64,000 nucleotides of DNA from Strongylocentrotus droebachiensis (GCA_035222895.1 JAVYIG010007510.1:37074-101073), one strand, 5' to 3'. Positions 25,801-33,640 are shown, counted from the stretch's first letter. Notes: generated from the letters alone by a model not told the origin. Program-made: numbers and translations.

Positions 25801-27290
25801 AATCTGGATCTCAAAACTAACATTTTTGAAAGTTGATTTCTGTGGGCCCCAAACATATTTTGAAGAGGAAATTTGTTGTATTTGATCAGTAAGGCTTCCC
25901 CTTCGCAATGATATGAATTTTGCATCAATTCAATTCACTTTTGCTTCTTGGTGTGACTCCTTTAAACGCCTGACATTCCATTGTATGCATTTTGCAAGGA
26001 TCAAAATGCGTCCCGTTGCCAGTTTGGTCTTTTCAGTACGCAATTCTGTATTTATTAACTTGCCATTTTTATTTTTCTATGTCAACATGCCATTCATTCA
26101 AATCAGGTTCTGGTAGTTCTTAAACTTATTGTTAAAAGGTGCTGTATTTTAAAGCCAAAATACTTTCTGTGTCGGTTTTGATATTCATTGTACATGTGTT
26201 ATAAAAGATGATATTAAACTAGTCTTTGACCATACTAAAGTGGTTTATCGACTTCGTTTGTTTAGATGCTTGACATCCCAATGATTTTTTGTTTTTATAT
26301 TGAAAAAAAAAATCCGCCCGCCCGTCCAATATACTTCAGAAAAGCAATCGAGGACACCCAAATTATTTTGGCCTTACCTATGTAATAAGGAGGGCGGCAC
26401 AACTCACCCCCGACACTTTTAAAAATGATTCATGCATGTGCATGCACATAGAAACAAAGTGTGCGCCATAAACAATTCTTTTGCCCCGTTTCAAATTTAA
26501 GATTTAAAGCACCTTAAACATGGGCGGATCCAGATTTTATTATAAGGTGCACAACTCAGAAAGTATGGTTAAGATCATCATATTTTTTTAGGTGCTAAAA
26601 TGTGTAAAGGGAGCATACTTTAGTGTAGATTCGTGTGTACCACTTGGGTTTCAAAAGAAGACGAGGGGGTGCAAGGATTTGTTGTGGCCGTGGTTGTGAT
26701 ATCACCCTCCCCCCTCATTTGTCTTCCGGAGATTTTTCGACTTCCGGCCCCTCCCTACTCCCCATACAAGAATATAACTTGAAAGGAAAAGATAAAACGC
26801 TTACCATGATCGTTCCCGTTGCCTCTTTGAAAGCGGGAACATACATGTCTCGCTTCCTTTGGAGCTCTTCCTGTCGTTGGATCACGTTTTCGTCGTCCTG
26901 AGGGAGCACCGCGTCGTCCTCCTTCACTTTAATCGGGCATCCAGCACGAACCCATCTATGAATTGGGAACATGTAGACTTGGTTGGTCTTCTCGCTCAGC
27001 ACCCTGACGAATTCACAGTACCACTCGTCATCGTGGAAACCAAACTTGTCCCGATGGAGCTCCAGATAGACAGGGTCCTCGAAATTCCCATCCTCAATCG
27101 CAATCTGGAAGCTATCTAGCCGGCCGGACTCGAAGTCGTTGCTCAGGAGGTTGTCGAGTTGGCACTTGCCGGACCTGAGCCCGTTCTCATCTTGGAGGAC
27201 GACCGAGATTGTATCGTCGGTGCCCATGCCCAGACGGTCACCCGTTTTCACGTAGACGGTGAAATTCTTCTTCGAAAATAGGTTCCACAT
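1568..27290 (-). CDS. LOX-B: animal lipoxygenase, exons 1-8 (3' end outside window)
   Basis: Iron dioxygenase that would oxygenate polyunsaturated fatty acids such as arachidonate to hydroperoxides. Eight exons, 5' to 3': 27290-26805, 17843-17799, 14976-14860, 13781-13684, 11879-11747, 11230-11135, 2606-2392, 1827-1568. Every junction has AG/GT and phases agree (0,0,0,2,0,0,2,1), giving about 483 residues. Order: PLAT domain, linker with WESLEDLENVYK, the NWKSDKEFGNQRLTGCNP segment, PIALFFVNKDKYLMPVAIQL, then the iron-ligand helix with HESVAH (His-x4-His). The remaining exons (third His, Asn, C-terminal Ile) are not in the window and should lie further left. No signal peptide is seen, so a cytosolic, Ca-responsive enzyme is expected. 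Echinoderm eggs and oocytes are known for R-specific LOX products such as 8R-HETE in starfish; assignment to that subtype is inference. Intron 6 is swollen by a transposon nest. Confidence 0.93.
2068..2150. repeat. TTA/ATT-rich microsatellite (LOX-B intron 7)
   Basis: Imprecise (ATT)n/(ATC)n tract. The counterpart in LOX-A intron 7 is near 42165-42240. The 66-aa Ile-rich reading frame here is an artefact. Confidence 0.7.
2157..2274 (+). mobile_element. 118-bp LINE 3' tail with 11-bp target duplication
   Basis: Flanked by AATATCATTAT at 2146-2156 and 2275-2285. The paralogous site at 42235 lacks it. Its translation matches the C-terminus of the LINE fragment at 32568-32955 (LKLQE.TRMAED, then RDVAINLRTGRRY) and it has the same (GATA) tail. 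Severe 5' truncation is typical of target-primed reverse transcription. Confidence 0.85.
2392..2606 (-). CDS. LOX-B exon 7: iron-ligand helix
   Basis: 215 nt from acceptor TTGCAG to donor GTAAGG. Encodes FYPTDPEYTWILAKCYFN, then VHESVAHFGFTHLIGE, and ends FRLLAPHFLYLLAIN. The two His of HESVAH correspond to the first two iron ligands of animal LOXs (5-LOX H367/H372). Exit phase 2. Confidence 0.95.
2690..3216. mobile_element. TTAA MITE (AAGTCCAC family), copy in LOX-B intron 6
   Basis: Bounded by TTAA at 2686-2689 and 3217-3220. The ends are inverted: AAGAAAGTCCAC on the left and GACTTCCCCT on the right. Also present in the paralogue (42645-43220), so it predates the duplication. A related left end is at about 24578. 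Confidence 0.65.
3295..3523. repeat. (CAT)n/(CAC)n microsatellite, LOX-B intron 6
   Basis: CATCATCACC-type tract that continues at 10953-11130 on the far side of the LINE nest and matches the unbroken tract 43285-43730 in LOX-A. The LINE inserted into this microsatellite. Confidence 0.85.
3603..4577 (+). pseudogene. LINE A 5' coding remnant (endonuclease largely missing)
   Basis: 3603-3875 reads ICKDVIPNPGPHSEGEK, the usual N-terminal '.D..PNPGP' leader of CR1/Jockey ORF2. Only about 25 bases later, from 3899, the protein is already in the spacer before the reverse transcriptase (GNWITHHDWSSVSNVHD, HEDDKPWMITKIK). The roughly 220-residue AP endonuclease is therefore deleted. A frameshift near 4290 moves to QFKKAKIDFYHNRVHRLK, and another break separates it from the RT ORF at 4632. 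Confidence 0.75.
4632..6389 (+). pseudogene. 585-aa chimeric reverse transcriptase ORF with two YVDD boxes
   Basis: Residues 1-332 are LINE A RT: IVPLPK, RPIALTSHFAK, VVMTDFSKAFDLVDH, NAGVPHGTRLGPVLF, first catalytic WKYVDDLTIAES at about 203-214, and LLGVTIQNDLKWNKH. At about residue 332 (YIRPII) the frame runs into LINE B, which restarts upstream of its own WKYVDDMSIAAS (second box, about 345-356), then LGVTIEDTLKWNVQ and FVRPLLEYACPAWNG to the stop. The repeat is not a domain duplication but an in-frame insertion of a 5'-truncated LINE. The interrupted LINE A coding resumes at 7347 with EYCAPVWHSSLTLADSNQ. Not expected to be an active enzyme. Confidence 0.85.
5629..7340 (+). mobile_element. 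LINE B, 5'-truncated insertion inside LINE A
   Basis: Starts within its RT and carries the RT C-terminal half, about 0.95 kb of 3' UTR with a (TC)n tract at 6822-6847, and a 3' end GTAATTTAGCTTTCGGGCTA followed by AATAAAAACC and two copies of ATTCTACTAC. The flanks show an imperfect 7-bp duplication (TTATTGA at the left, TTACTGA at the right). LINE A reads YIRPII before it and EYCAPVW after it. The 3' end resembles that of LINE A, so the two are related families. Confidence 0.82.
8045..8680. repeat. AACTGGT-rich short repeats inside the TA transposon
   Basis: Many copies of AACTGGT/ACCAGTT on both strands at 8045-8170. About 30-bp units containing GAAATATGCCAACAGTCA recur between 8555 and 8675. 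No coding potential is seen. Confidence 0.7.
8681..9640. repeat. 133-bp tandem array with alternating A/B units
   Basis: About eight units. Type A carries CGGAACTGCTGGCAACTTTG (about 8811, 9078, 9346) and type B carries AAGAAAGTTATGGTAACTTT (about 8945, 9211, 9481), so the higher-order period is about 267 bp. Each unit has a palindromic AGGTGTTTTAAGACACCT and a run such as CACGTGATCATCACC. The outer units (8686, 9617) are more diverged. Confidence 0.85.
9966..10950 (+). pseudogene. LINE A 3' end (RT C-terminus and 3' UTR)
   Basis: Resumes after the TA transposon with RIILGREYQTYENALITTKL and RRVQLCVKFAKSLEKNF, and after breaks RTERYRKSALPFLVRLLN with a stop near 10229. About 0.7 kb of A/T-rich 3' UTR follows, ending in the (GAATT)n tail. 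Confidence 0.8.
10953..11130. repeat. (CAT)n/(CAC)n microsatellite, 3' part
   Basis: Continuation of the 3295-3523 tract beyond the LINE nest; it ends at the exon 6 donor. Poly-Asp or poly-Met reading frames here are artefacts. Confidence 0.85.
11135..11230 (-). CDS. LOX-B exon 6
   Basis: 96 nt, 32 codons: ITAPIALFFVNKDKYLMPVA then IQLNQDPASNNP, a highly conserved LOX block. Donor GTAAATATT is followed directly by an intronic (GAT)n tract that an unspliced reading would translate as poly-Asp. Confidence 0.95.
11747..11879 (-). CDS. LOX-B exon 5
   Basis: 133 nt. Encodes FAVDEKDVEPLLEGLTVLEA, then KKKRLFIIDLKLLKDLPC and DGRK, the LOX 'LEGL.LEEAI...RLFIIDLK.L' segment. Acceptor CTCACAG, donor GTAATG. 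It differs from the LOX-A copy at four residues. Confidence 0.94.
12800..13680. other. LOX-B intron 4, no feature seen
   Basis: A/T-rich intronic DNA just beyond the duplication edge. I see no exon, palindrome or recognised repeat. Confidence 0.5.
13684..13781 (-). CDS. LOX-B exon 4
   Basis: 98-nt exon, too short for a simple ORF scan, found by reading the minus strand. It encodes MENWKSDKEFGNQRLTGCNP followed by AMIRLCTKIPP, matching the family pattern W..D..FG.QRL.G.NP. Acceptor AAAAG, donor GTAAG, exit phase 2; exon 5 supplies the last base of an Asn codon, giving IPPNFAVDE as expected. Confidence 0.92.
14860..14976 (-). CDS. LOX-B exon 3
   Basis: 39 codons between TCTCAAG and GTAAGTG. 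Encodes a helix (ALGMRLKLEHKLIGF) followed by the conserved ESLEDLENVYKPPHFPKP segment that opens the LOX catalytic domain. Phase 0 at both ends. Confidence 0.93.
15000..17790. other. LOX-B intron 2, mostly unrecognised
   Basis: Contains a C12 tract near 15100, a G18 tract at 15302-15320 and a TTA-rich tract at 15440-15550. The short ORFs at 16573-16810 and 17357-17548 match nothing I recognise and are not flanked by LOX-like splice phases. Confidence 0.45.
17799..17843 (-). CDS. LOX-B exon 2: 45-nt microexon
   Basis: Flanked by ATTTCAG and GTAATA, this 15-codon exon reads IANLPKDEMFSFSDQ. It corresponds to the 'LP.DE.FS' linker of animal LOXs between the PLAT domain and the first catalytic helices. 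Both ends are in phase 0 and fit exons 1 and 3. Confidence 0.85.
18352..18627 (-). pseudogene. LINE RT C-terminal fragment
   Basis: Minus-strand reading HILSPILLRLNWLPVKKRID then FNVLLLTYKILQVKAPSYI and PARTLRSQQQSLLQVP. This is the familiar 'HI.PIL..L.WLPV..RI.FK.LLLTYK.....APSYI' tail of CR1/Jockey-type LINEs. A G10 tract interrupts the end. Short dead fragment in LOX-B intron 1. Confidence 0.75.
18640..19620. other. LOX-B intron 1 stretch, no feature seen
   Basis: A/T-rich sequence with no recognised coding or repeat structure apart from a short GC-rich patch near 19440-19460. Confidence 0.45.
19624..19745. repeat. foldback hairpin, about 50-bp arms
   Basis: Left arm GTTCAATGGTGCGAATATTT.. 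pairs with right arm ..AAATATTCGCACTATTGAAC. The arms meet around CAACTCGGCTGACGCCTCATTG. Likely a small foldback MITE. Confidence 0.75.
19935..20446 (+). mobile_element. 512-bp TTAA MITE, copy 1
   Basis: TTAA at 19931-19934 and 20447-20450. Imperfect inverted ends AGGAGTCACACCAAGAAG and AGGAGCTACACAAAGAAA (right end reversed). The same 512-bp element lies at 25450-25961 in opposite orientation. It contains GTGACGTCAC-type CRE-like palindromes. The 68-aa ORF is shared by both copies and is part of the repeat, not a gene. TTAA duplication fits piggyBac or Kolobok-type mobilisation. Confidence 0.85.
20690..23640 (-). pseudogene. dead L1/Tx1-like LINE
   Basis: 5'-truncated ORF2 on the minus strand, broken by several stops and frameshifts. 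In order: the end of an AP endonuclease (SRLDYWLVSRQVCES, CDHNAVSLKV) near 23600-23480; a linker (RRKWLEEGEKSTRYFLQLEK) at about 23150-23060; RT motifs DNWRPISLLNVDY, STDQTGFIKKRS and FLDFKKAYDNVSHSF at 22734-22330; FADDTTIFVNSS near 22115; KYLGIYVGKNKR near 21930; and a C-terminal CDICKETENTFHVLLKCN zinc knuckle near 20820-20760. The order and motifs are those of the L1/Tx1 clade. It lies in intron 1 of LOX-B, same strand as the gene. Confidence 0.87.
24035..24450. repeat. G/C-tract foldback repeat
   Basis: CCCCGCTTATTCAGCGGCTA at about 24154 is inverted as CAGCCGCTGAATAAGCGGGG at about 24383, with ATTTCGCAAC/GTTGCGAAAT also paired. C15-18 and G12-18 tracts and a T22 run lie between. Related to 1-150 and 29510-29770. 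ORFs in it are tract artefacts. Confidence 0.65.
25021..25060. repeat. (TC)n microsatellite
   Basis: Uninterrupted TCTCTC run in LOX-B intron 1. Similar tracts occur at 29365-29385 and in the LINE B 3' UTR at 6822-6847. Confidence 0.8.
25450..25961 (-). mobile_element. 512-bp TTAA MITE, copy 2
   Basis: Reverse-complement counterpart of 19935-20446, same length, TTAA at 25446-25449 and 25962-25965. The two copies form a 6-kb spaced inverted repeat around the L1-like LINE in LOX-B intron 1. Confidence 0.85.
26805..27290 (-). CDS. LOX-B exon 1: start codon and PLAT domain
   Basis: ATG at 27288-27290 opens a 162-codon exon ending at a GTAAG donor. Residues about 8-118 form a PLAT/C2-like beta-sandwich that in LOX binds calcium and membrane. 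Visible signatures are YVKTGDRLGMGTDD, EDPVYLELHRDKFGFHDDEW, and FPIHRWV at the domain end. The linker ELQRKRDMYVPAFKEA leads into the catalytic domain. Phase 0 exit. Confidence 0.93.
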
Positions 27291-27553
27291 GTTGGTAAAA
27301 ATTCCCTCAATATGTTAACTAGAATTTGTTATTTAAACGCGATAATGTCATGAATACGAACGAAAGCCGACGAAGGAAAGACACCTGACAGTGATATTCA
27401 AAATATACAATCGAACACCCGGACCTCTCATGAAATAAGAAATTCTTAACCTGTTGAAAAAACTTTCCGATCTACGAAATGCACGGAGGTTGGTTTTTGC
27501 TAGCTGAAATTGATAGCGATTATGTCATGTATAACCTAGTGCTCTGCTCTTTA

Positions 27554-27632
27554 CATGGGCGTAAATCCTTACGTAATACCTATTGTTCATCCCCCCCTGA
27601 ACAATAGGATTACGTAAGGATTTACGCCCATG
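27554..27632. repeat. hairpin 264-342 bp upstream of the LOX-B start codon
   Basis: Arms CATGGGCGTAAATCCTTACG and CGTAAGGATTTACGCCCATG, continuing through CCTATTGTTCA/TGAACAATAGG around a C-rich loop. One base is inserted in the left arm. Probably a tiny foldback MITE; a promoter role is not shown. Confidence 0.75.
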
Positions 27633-28595
27633 GCTCTTTATACATGTCACACTTCACAAAGTTTTGAAAATTTCTAATAAAAAGCACGCGCCCCCTCCAC
27701 CTTGGGGCCTCTTGTTTTTTTCTTCAATAGTGCCTCGTTAAGATTGAGGATCCCTAAATCCGGGGCATTGGGGTGTAGAAATTGTGGTCAGCAGTTCTAA
27801 GATCCTTTTCATAGCGTGTCGATAAAAGGACAATATTTTATATGAAGTATCCTTCATTCAACTGCATCAGAAAGGGTTCAAGGACAATTATCCCCTGGGC
27901 GATCACCCCAGTGTGAAATTGATGAATTGGGTGATGAACAGGGCTCAAATTAATTTTTTTGTCCACGGGGGCTCTTCCCCCCAAAAAGAGCCCCCGTGAG
28001 AAGGCTCACGGGGGCTCTTTTTTATACAAATATCCATTGAATTGGTACCTATGATACTCCTCAATTATTTGCTATTTCATCATTATCATTTTAATCAGCA
28101 TTTTCCGTCTTACAAATTTACAAGCTACATAGCCGTTACTGACTTTCATCCCGTGATGACATTCTTTCCGTTTCTTCCCTTCTGCACATTTTTTCCTCCT
28201 CATTATTGGGAGCAACCTTTACATTCTTTCTTAAATGAGCCGCGTAGCGTCTAAGCGATTTTGTGTGTGTGCTATTTTGGACAGGGTCCACGGGCCGATT
28301 CTACCGGCCCGCCTCCCCCCCCCCCTAGCCTCCCAAACCGGTAAAAAAAATAGGATAGTAACGTAAATTTTACCTTAAAAATAAAATAAAATAAAAAACG
28401 CCCCCCCCCCCTGACCTGCCAGTGACACAAATGCGGCATCAAAATATTTGTGCTTATCTGACCGTAATTGAATGCCTAAAACCCCTGAACCCCCCCCCCC
28501 CCACACCAATTTACGCTCGCTACCCTCTACCTGATCGTAAATACTTTAGCCCCCCCCCCCTTTGATAAACGTTCCGCGGGGCCTTTGTATATAAT

Positions 28596-29114
28596 ATATA
28601 CACATACAACACTGATCTTTATGATGTCTTTAACGTGACATGTCTTCTTCTCCCCTTGCAAACGAGAAAGAAAACAAGGTCATTAAAAGGGATTAAGCGA
28701 CAAATAATGATTGTGATTCAAATTGATGCGAATATTTGTTTGAATAAGCACTGCTAATCACCCGAATCTTCTTTGTAAAAACATTTTTTACAAATCTCAG
28801 CCATGCTTACTGAGTTGAGACGTTCCATTCAATGTAAAATACTCATTAAAGAATACACTTCTCCTAATCTGAAAGTGATCTTACAACACAGTGGCAGAAT
28901 TGCATGGCTGAGATTTGTAAAAGTCGTTTTTACAAAGAAGATTCTGGTGAAAAGCATTGCTTATTCAAAAATATCCTTGCATCAATTTGAATCACAATGA
29001 TTATTTGTCGCATGATCCTTTTATTAAATAAGCTTGTTTTCCTTTTTGTTTGCAGGGGGAGAAGAAGCTATGTCACGTAAAGAAATCACAAAGATCAGTT
29101 GTATTATGCGTATA
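28596..29114. mobile_element. foldback element with about 200-bp arms
   Basis: The left arm (about 28596-28815) from CTGATCTTTATGATGTC to ACAAATCTCAGCCATGC pairs with the right arm (about 28903-29114) from GCATGGCTGAGATTTGTAAA to AAAGATCAG. Mismatches and small indels are frequent, so the copy is old. The centre of about 90 bp is unrelated. No clear target duplication. Confidence 0.75.
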
Positions 29115-29509
29115 AACATATGATACCAGAACAAAATGTTGATTATCAGAATGTCATTTTGGAATACCTCTATACAAATACCACATTGTCTTTAGCCCGT
29201 ATCAGTATTAGTATGAGCCAATATAAAGCTATTATTCTTTATTCATTTCAGTATAATGCTTTTCGTCAAAAATAGTTTCGCTATTTTTTTTAGGGTTGAG
29301 ACGCTAAGAAATGGTTTCAAATGTACATTACACAAACCATGGACCATTGCAAAATGATGGTGGTTCTCTCTCTCTCTCTCTCTTTATTTTAATCATGCAT
29401 TATCAACTACAATTATAAAGCAGCAACCAAAAACTTAGGGTTATCTGAGATAGGTGAAAGTAAGAGTTAAAAAGAAAGTCATGCTAAAACGGCGCTTCAC
29501 CTCCCCCCC

Positions 29510-30025
29510 CCCCCCTGAACAAAATAAAATAAATTAGTGGTCCTCCTCTCCAGCATCCCCCCCGCTTTAATATTCACCGGCCGGCTGAGTCGGCGCAAAA
29601 ATGTTCCCAAAAAACTGGACCCCCCAAAACAAATATATGTGCATTTATCCAGCCCCCCCCCCCCCCTCCGCTCATTCGCCGATCGCCGGCTGGCTGATTC
29701 GCCGCTAAATATTTTCGCAAGATTTGCCCCCCCCCCCCCCCCTCTTGACGCCGGCTGGATCCGCCCCTGATTTTGGACCCCCGTAAGTGATGTTTTCCTG
29801 GCATCTACTTACATGCGAAGCATCGTCCACGAGCCGCATAGCGGCGAGGCGATTTTTTTTTTGGTGCTATTTTGAACCCCCGTATTGTTTTCCTGGCATC
29901 TACTAACATCTTACTGTGTGGGTCGATCTGGACACATAATGGCGTTTTTCTATGCACATCACATTTTCACTTGGCAGCCCAAGGGGGCCGGGGGAGGAGG
30001 GGGTTAAACCCCCTAACCCCCCTCG
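29510..30025. repeat. G/C-tract and GGATCCGCC-type repeat
   Basis: C14-C16 tracts, then TGGATCCGCCCCTG at about 29756. The block GCATCGTCCACGAGCCGC and TGTTTTCCTGGCATCTA recurs in the insertion at 40374-40829, so this is a relative of that element. ORFs of 76-77 aa here are artefacts. Confidence 0.6.
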
Positions 30026-30086
30026 TAGATCTGCCCATGTTACCATATCATTCCATGACATCTTGGTCTTCCTCTTCTTCTCAATA

Positions 30087-30205
30087 GGGACTTTTAGATT
30101 TGCGTGGACGTGGACATATGTTACGTTCTATAAGGTACTGGCAGTGCCTTAAAAGGAGGTCACACGTTGCAGTCCACGTTCTCATCGTGCAAATCTAAAA
30201 GTCCC
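30087..30205. mobile_element. 119-bp TA-target MITE
   Basis: GGGACTTTTAGATTTGC at the left and its exact reverse complement at the right, flanked by TA on both sides (30085-30086, 30206-30207). The short GC-mixed centre is non-coding. Confidence 0.8.
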
Positions 30206-30559
30206 TAATATTGATTTACTGGTCGAGGTTCATTATTTGCTGGTCATTTGAAATCACCAGATTTCAGCGGGTTTACGCTTTCACAACGAAAAACTTCTCC
30301 ATGACCATGTTTCTGCCCTTGCGCGATCGCCTCCATAGCTCCAGCAGACATGGCGCGGCAGCGTGCACACGTACCCTTACTAACGGCGCAGTAGGCCTAT
30401 AACCACTGCTGACGGCGGCACTGCACTGCGAGCTGAATCGGTAATAATAGGCCTACTCATAGAACGAGAAATCTTGCACGCTAATCTAAGTTCCATTTCA
30501 TTGGTTTAAGGTTTGTAAATTGTAACTCAATATTGTGTTAAAGTTATAACAGAAAAGAT

Positions 30560-30795
30560 AATCTTTATTTTATAATTCCACGGGGGCGATTTTTTTTTTT
30601 TTTTTTGGCCCTCGAAAATTTGAAAATTTGCACCCCCTCCCGCCCTTGAGCTCCAAGGGGGGGGGGGGGGCCCTTGAGCTCCAAGGGGGGGGGGCCCATC
30701 CCCCTAAAAAACTAAAAACCACGTGTTTTTACACGTTTGTTTTCCCAGGGGGGGGGGGGCGGACCCCCGCCCTCCCCTCTGAATCCGCCACTGGA
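30560..30795. repeat. G/C-tract repeat ending in GAATCCGCCACTGG
   Basis: Contains T18, two G12 copies of CTTGAGCTCCAAGGGG, and a G10 tract. The right edge AATCCGCCACTGG matches the end of the 40374-40829 insertion. Non-coding. Confidence 0.55.
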
Positions 30796-30828
30796 CTTTC
30801 CCCCTTTTCGGTGCGGTCGTTCGAGATT

Positions 30829-30927
30829 CACTGCTCTGTAAATGCTCAGTAAGGCCATTGCGCATTTACGAGCATATTCACTGCTCGTAAATGCGCAATG
30901 GCCCTACTGAGCGTTTAAAGAGCAGTG
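30829..30927. repeat. hairpin, about 45-bp arms
   Basis: CACTGCTCTGTAAATGCTCA pairs with TGAGCGTTTAAAGAGCAGTG, and GGCCATTGCGCATTTACGAG with CTCGTAAATGCGCAATGGCC. Small foldback repeat. Confidence 0.8.
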
Positions 30928-30959
30928 CCCGGTCTAGTAACGCCTGGATTACAGTTGCC

Positions 30960-32400
30960 CCGGGAGCCGTACGATAAATTAGTCTACGATTTTTCGCGCG
31001 ATTTTGGGGGCAAAAATTAACAATAAAGAACAGGTGTTGACGTAGGCCTATCTTTTATGAGATAATGGGTGAAAAAAAAAATCAAAAAACTTACTCCTAT
31101 TACTAAAGAGCCATGACTAGTAATTGAATTACCTCTCTGTACTTTTGAACTTTCCAAATAATTTGTTGTACGCAAGAGGAATGCCTGTATTCACGGCCCA
31201 CCATGTGAAAAGTTTCGAAAAATACATGCAGCAGCTTGTTTTCTAATTATTTTAATTATTGTTAAAGTCGACTATCATCATTTATACATGTTCATGTGAA
31301 TATATCTTTTTCATTGTCAATTGACCAGTCGCCACATCTGCAAATCGCGTGACGCCTCCTCTGGATCCCAACGCAACAGGTTTATGTATTTATACGAGAC
31401 ATTAATTTCTTCGGAATGAATGAACAGTATATCATTGAAACCGGCAATACTTGATCGGTGATTTTTACTCTGCTATAATTTGCAGCATTTAATTGAGTAC
31501 TCAACCTGTTATGACAATGTTATACTGAGCTCAGATATTGGTACATGGGTACATGTTGCTGTAATTTCGCCAATGATTCATTATCTTTGCATCAACCATA
31601 TTTAACCTATACTTGCATTTGAATGCCGATGGCAGCAGCTGTTATTGTATTTCAGTTAATAAACTTTGTTCAACTTTATACTTCTAATCTCTTCTTTTCT
31701 TCAGTTCTCTGTTGAACGGACAGCTTGTTTTTTATTCCTTTCAAGTGTTTAAATTCTGGCACAGGGAACTCCTGGGCCCTATATATATTTATAGACTGTC
31801 ATGTATTTAAACTATTGTATTGTATTGTATTTATTTTCCGTGAATTAAAAAAACACATCAAAAAATATAAATTTAAAATCATAAAGACACACTTATTAAA
31901 AAGGAAAACGGAGGGATGGCCCTACTCAGCGTTGTTAGCATAACAATGCTGTTTTACAGACTTTTACACGAGTAGTGCATAAAAGTCTTGTAGTTAAATT
32001 ACATGTATGTAACATGATTAATGCAGAAAGGTGAACACATTAAAGCAAGGAGATAACAAATGTACGTAAACACAAGGGAATATGCATGATCAACATATCA
32101 CACCATATTTTGTGAATGAAAATACACCAATTAAAAACATACACATTGCAGAAAAAGGACAGCTGAGCAATAATGTGTATTTAAATGATTAAAGATATCA
32201 TACAGACACCCATCTAAAATAAACGCTACTTTTACTATAAATCCTACACGTCCCTTTAAACAAAAACATACAAATAACATTGTACATGTCGAGTCGTATA
32301 GAGAAAATAGTTGAATTGATCCAACCTCAACTAAAATGATATAACATGCAAACTGGCATAACAAAAACCATTCCAGAAACCACAAGTAGTACATGATTAA
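30960..32400. other. intergenic, no feature seen
   Basis: Between the LOX-B 5' side and the LOX-A 3' side. A/T-rich; short ORFs only, none recognised. No terminator or RNA gene identified. Confidence 0.45.
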
Positions 32401-32404
32401 CATA

Positions 32405-33240
32405 AATTCCCCGTGGAAACAAACATTCTTAGCATACTTAATATAAAAACATGATCATGACACAGAATATAAAAGAATGAGTACATACATGCAAATCCCC
32501 GTGGAAATAATTTGTTTAGCATACCAGATATAAAAACAAGACCATGACACAAAATATAAAGAATCAGTCTATCTATCTAAGTATCTTCTCCCAGTTCGGA
32601 GGTTGATTGCAACATCTCTCCATTTCACCCTATCTTCTGCCATTCTGGTGCGCTCTTGCAGTTTTAGTCCACTCCAGTTCTTGACATTCTCTTCCAAGTT
32701 GATTCTGGGTCTCCCTCTCAGTCTACTTCCTTCCACTCTTCCTTCCAAAATACTTCCTTTAAGAGGCTTTGGTGCCTTTTAACATGACCAAAGTATTGAT
32801 TTGTTTTCCTTAACTAATCCTACTAGTGCAATTTGTTTACACCCTGGCATGTGCAATATCTCTTTATTGGTTTTCATTCGTTTCCAGGATATTTTCATCA
32901 TTCTTCTGTAAATCCACATTTCAAAAGATGTTATTCTATTTTCCATGGCCTTGCCAAAGAATGAGTGCATACAGGAAAACCTCTTGGAAACACAAATTCT
33001 TAGCGTACTAGAAAATCATGACCATGACACAGAATATATAAGAATGAGTACAAACATGAAAACCTCGTGGAAACAAACATTCTTAGCTTACAAAAACATG
33101 ACCATGACACAGAATATAACGAATGAGTACATGCAGAACATGCAAATCCCCGTGGTAAAAACAAAATCTTAGCATATATACTAGATATAAAAACATGACC
33201 ATGCCACAGAATATCAAAGAACGATGTAAATGCATGTATA
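32405..33240. repeat. 88-bp minisatellite, interrupted by a LINE fragment
   Basis: Units share CCCCGTGGAAACAAACATTC, TTAGCATAC..GATATAAAAA, CATGACCATGACACAGAATA and GAATGAGTACATACATG. The CCCCGTGG anchor occurs at about 32409, 32497, 32976, 33064 and 33150, giving a period of 86-88 bp. The array is split at 32568-32955. Confidence 0.85.
32568..32955 (-). mobile_element. 388-bp LINE 3' fragment with (GATA)n tail
   Basis: Flanked by AAAGAATCAG (32558-32567) and AAAGAATGAG (32956-32965), a 10-bp target duplication with one change. On the minus strand it reads RITSFEMWIYRRMMKISWKR, then GRVEGSRLRGRPRINLEENV and LQERTRMAEDRVKWRDVAIN, the C-terminal 'EMW.YRRM..ISW ... GRPR' tail of a LINE. Its 3' tail is GATAGATAG. 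Same family as 2157-2274. Confidence 0.85.
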
Positions 33241-33525
33241 ATCAAGGAACACAACGTTTGTTTAAATTAAAGGTTATGACTTGAAAAACAAACTGTTCAA
33301 AAGTTAGAATTTTCTTAACGTATATCTAAATAGACATTTTCTAACATTTACGCAAGCAGAAAATCGCAAACTTGTGTTTCACGAAGTCTCTATTCTGTGT
33401 ACATGTGTATCTTCAAAAGATTAATCCATAACCATTAAAAGATCGACTATCCACAACGAACTTTATTCTATTTTTACTCAAAGTCAACAGCTATTTGATG
33501 TATTTTCTCTCTTGACATTTAGGAG

Positions 33526-33640
33526 CTAGATTGCGATAGAGTTAGGCACTTCGCGTGGATGAAGCCAAAGATACTTCTCTTCTCTTGTCTCATTCCGTTT
33601 GTCGATTATGTCTCCAATGCGTTTGAGTTCAGCTCGGAAT
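33526..33640 (-). CDS. LOX-A exon 12: C-terminus
   Basis: 115 nt ending in TAG. FRAELKRIGDIIDKRNETRE, then EKYLWLHPREVPNSIAI. The PNSIAI end is the hallmark of animal LOXs; its terminal Ile carboxylate binds iron. The acceptor follows a (TC)n tract and CCCCTAG. Confidence 0.95.

Noticed and set aside
26635..27119. plus-strand ORFs over LOX-B exon 1
   Set aside because: Shadow frames of the PLAT exon on the minus strand.
32405..33240. possible CRISPR-like or repeat-spacer array
   Set aside because: Units are contiguous 86-88-bp tandem repeats without unique spacers, in a eukaryotic genome.
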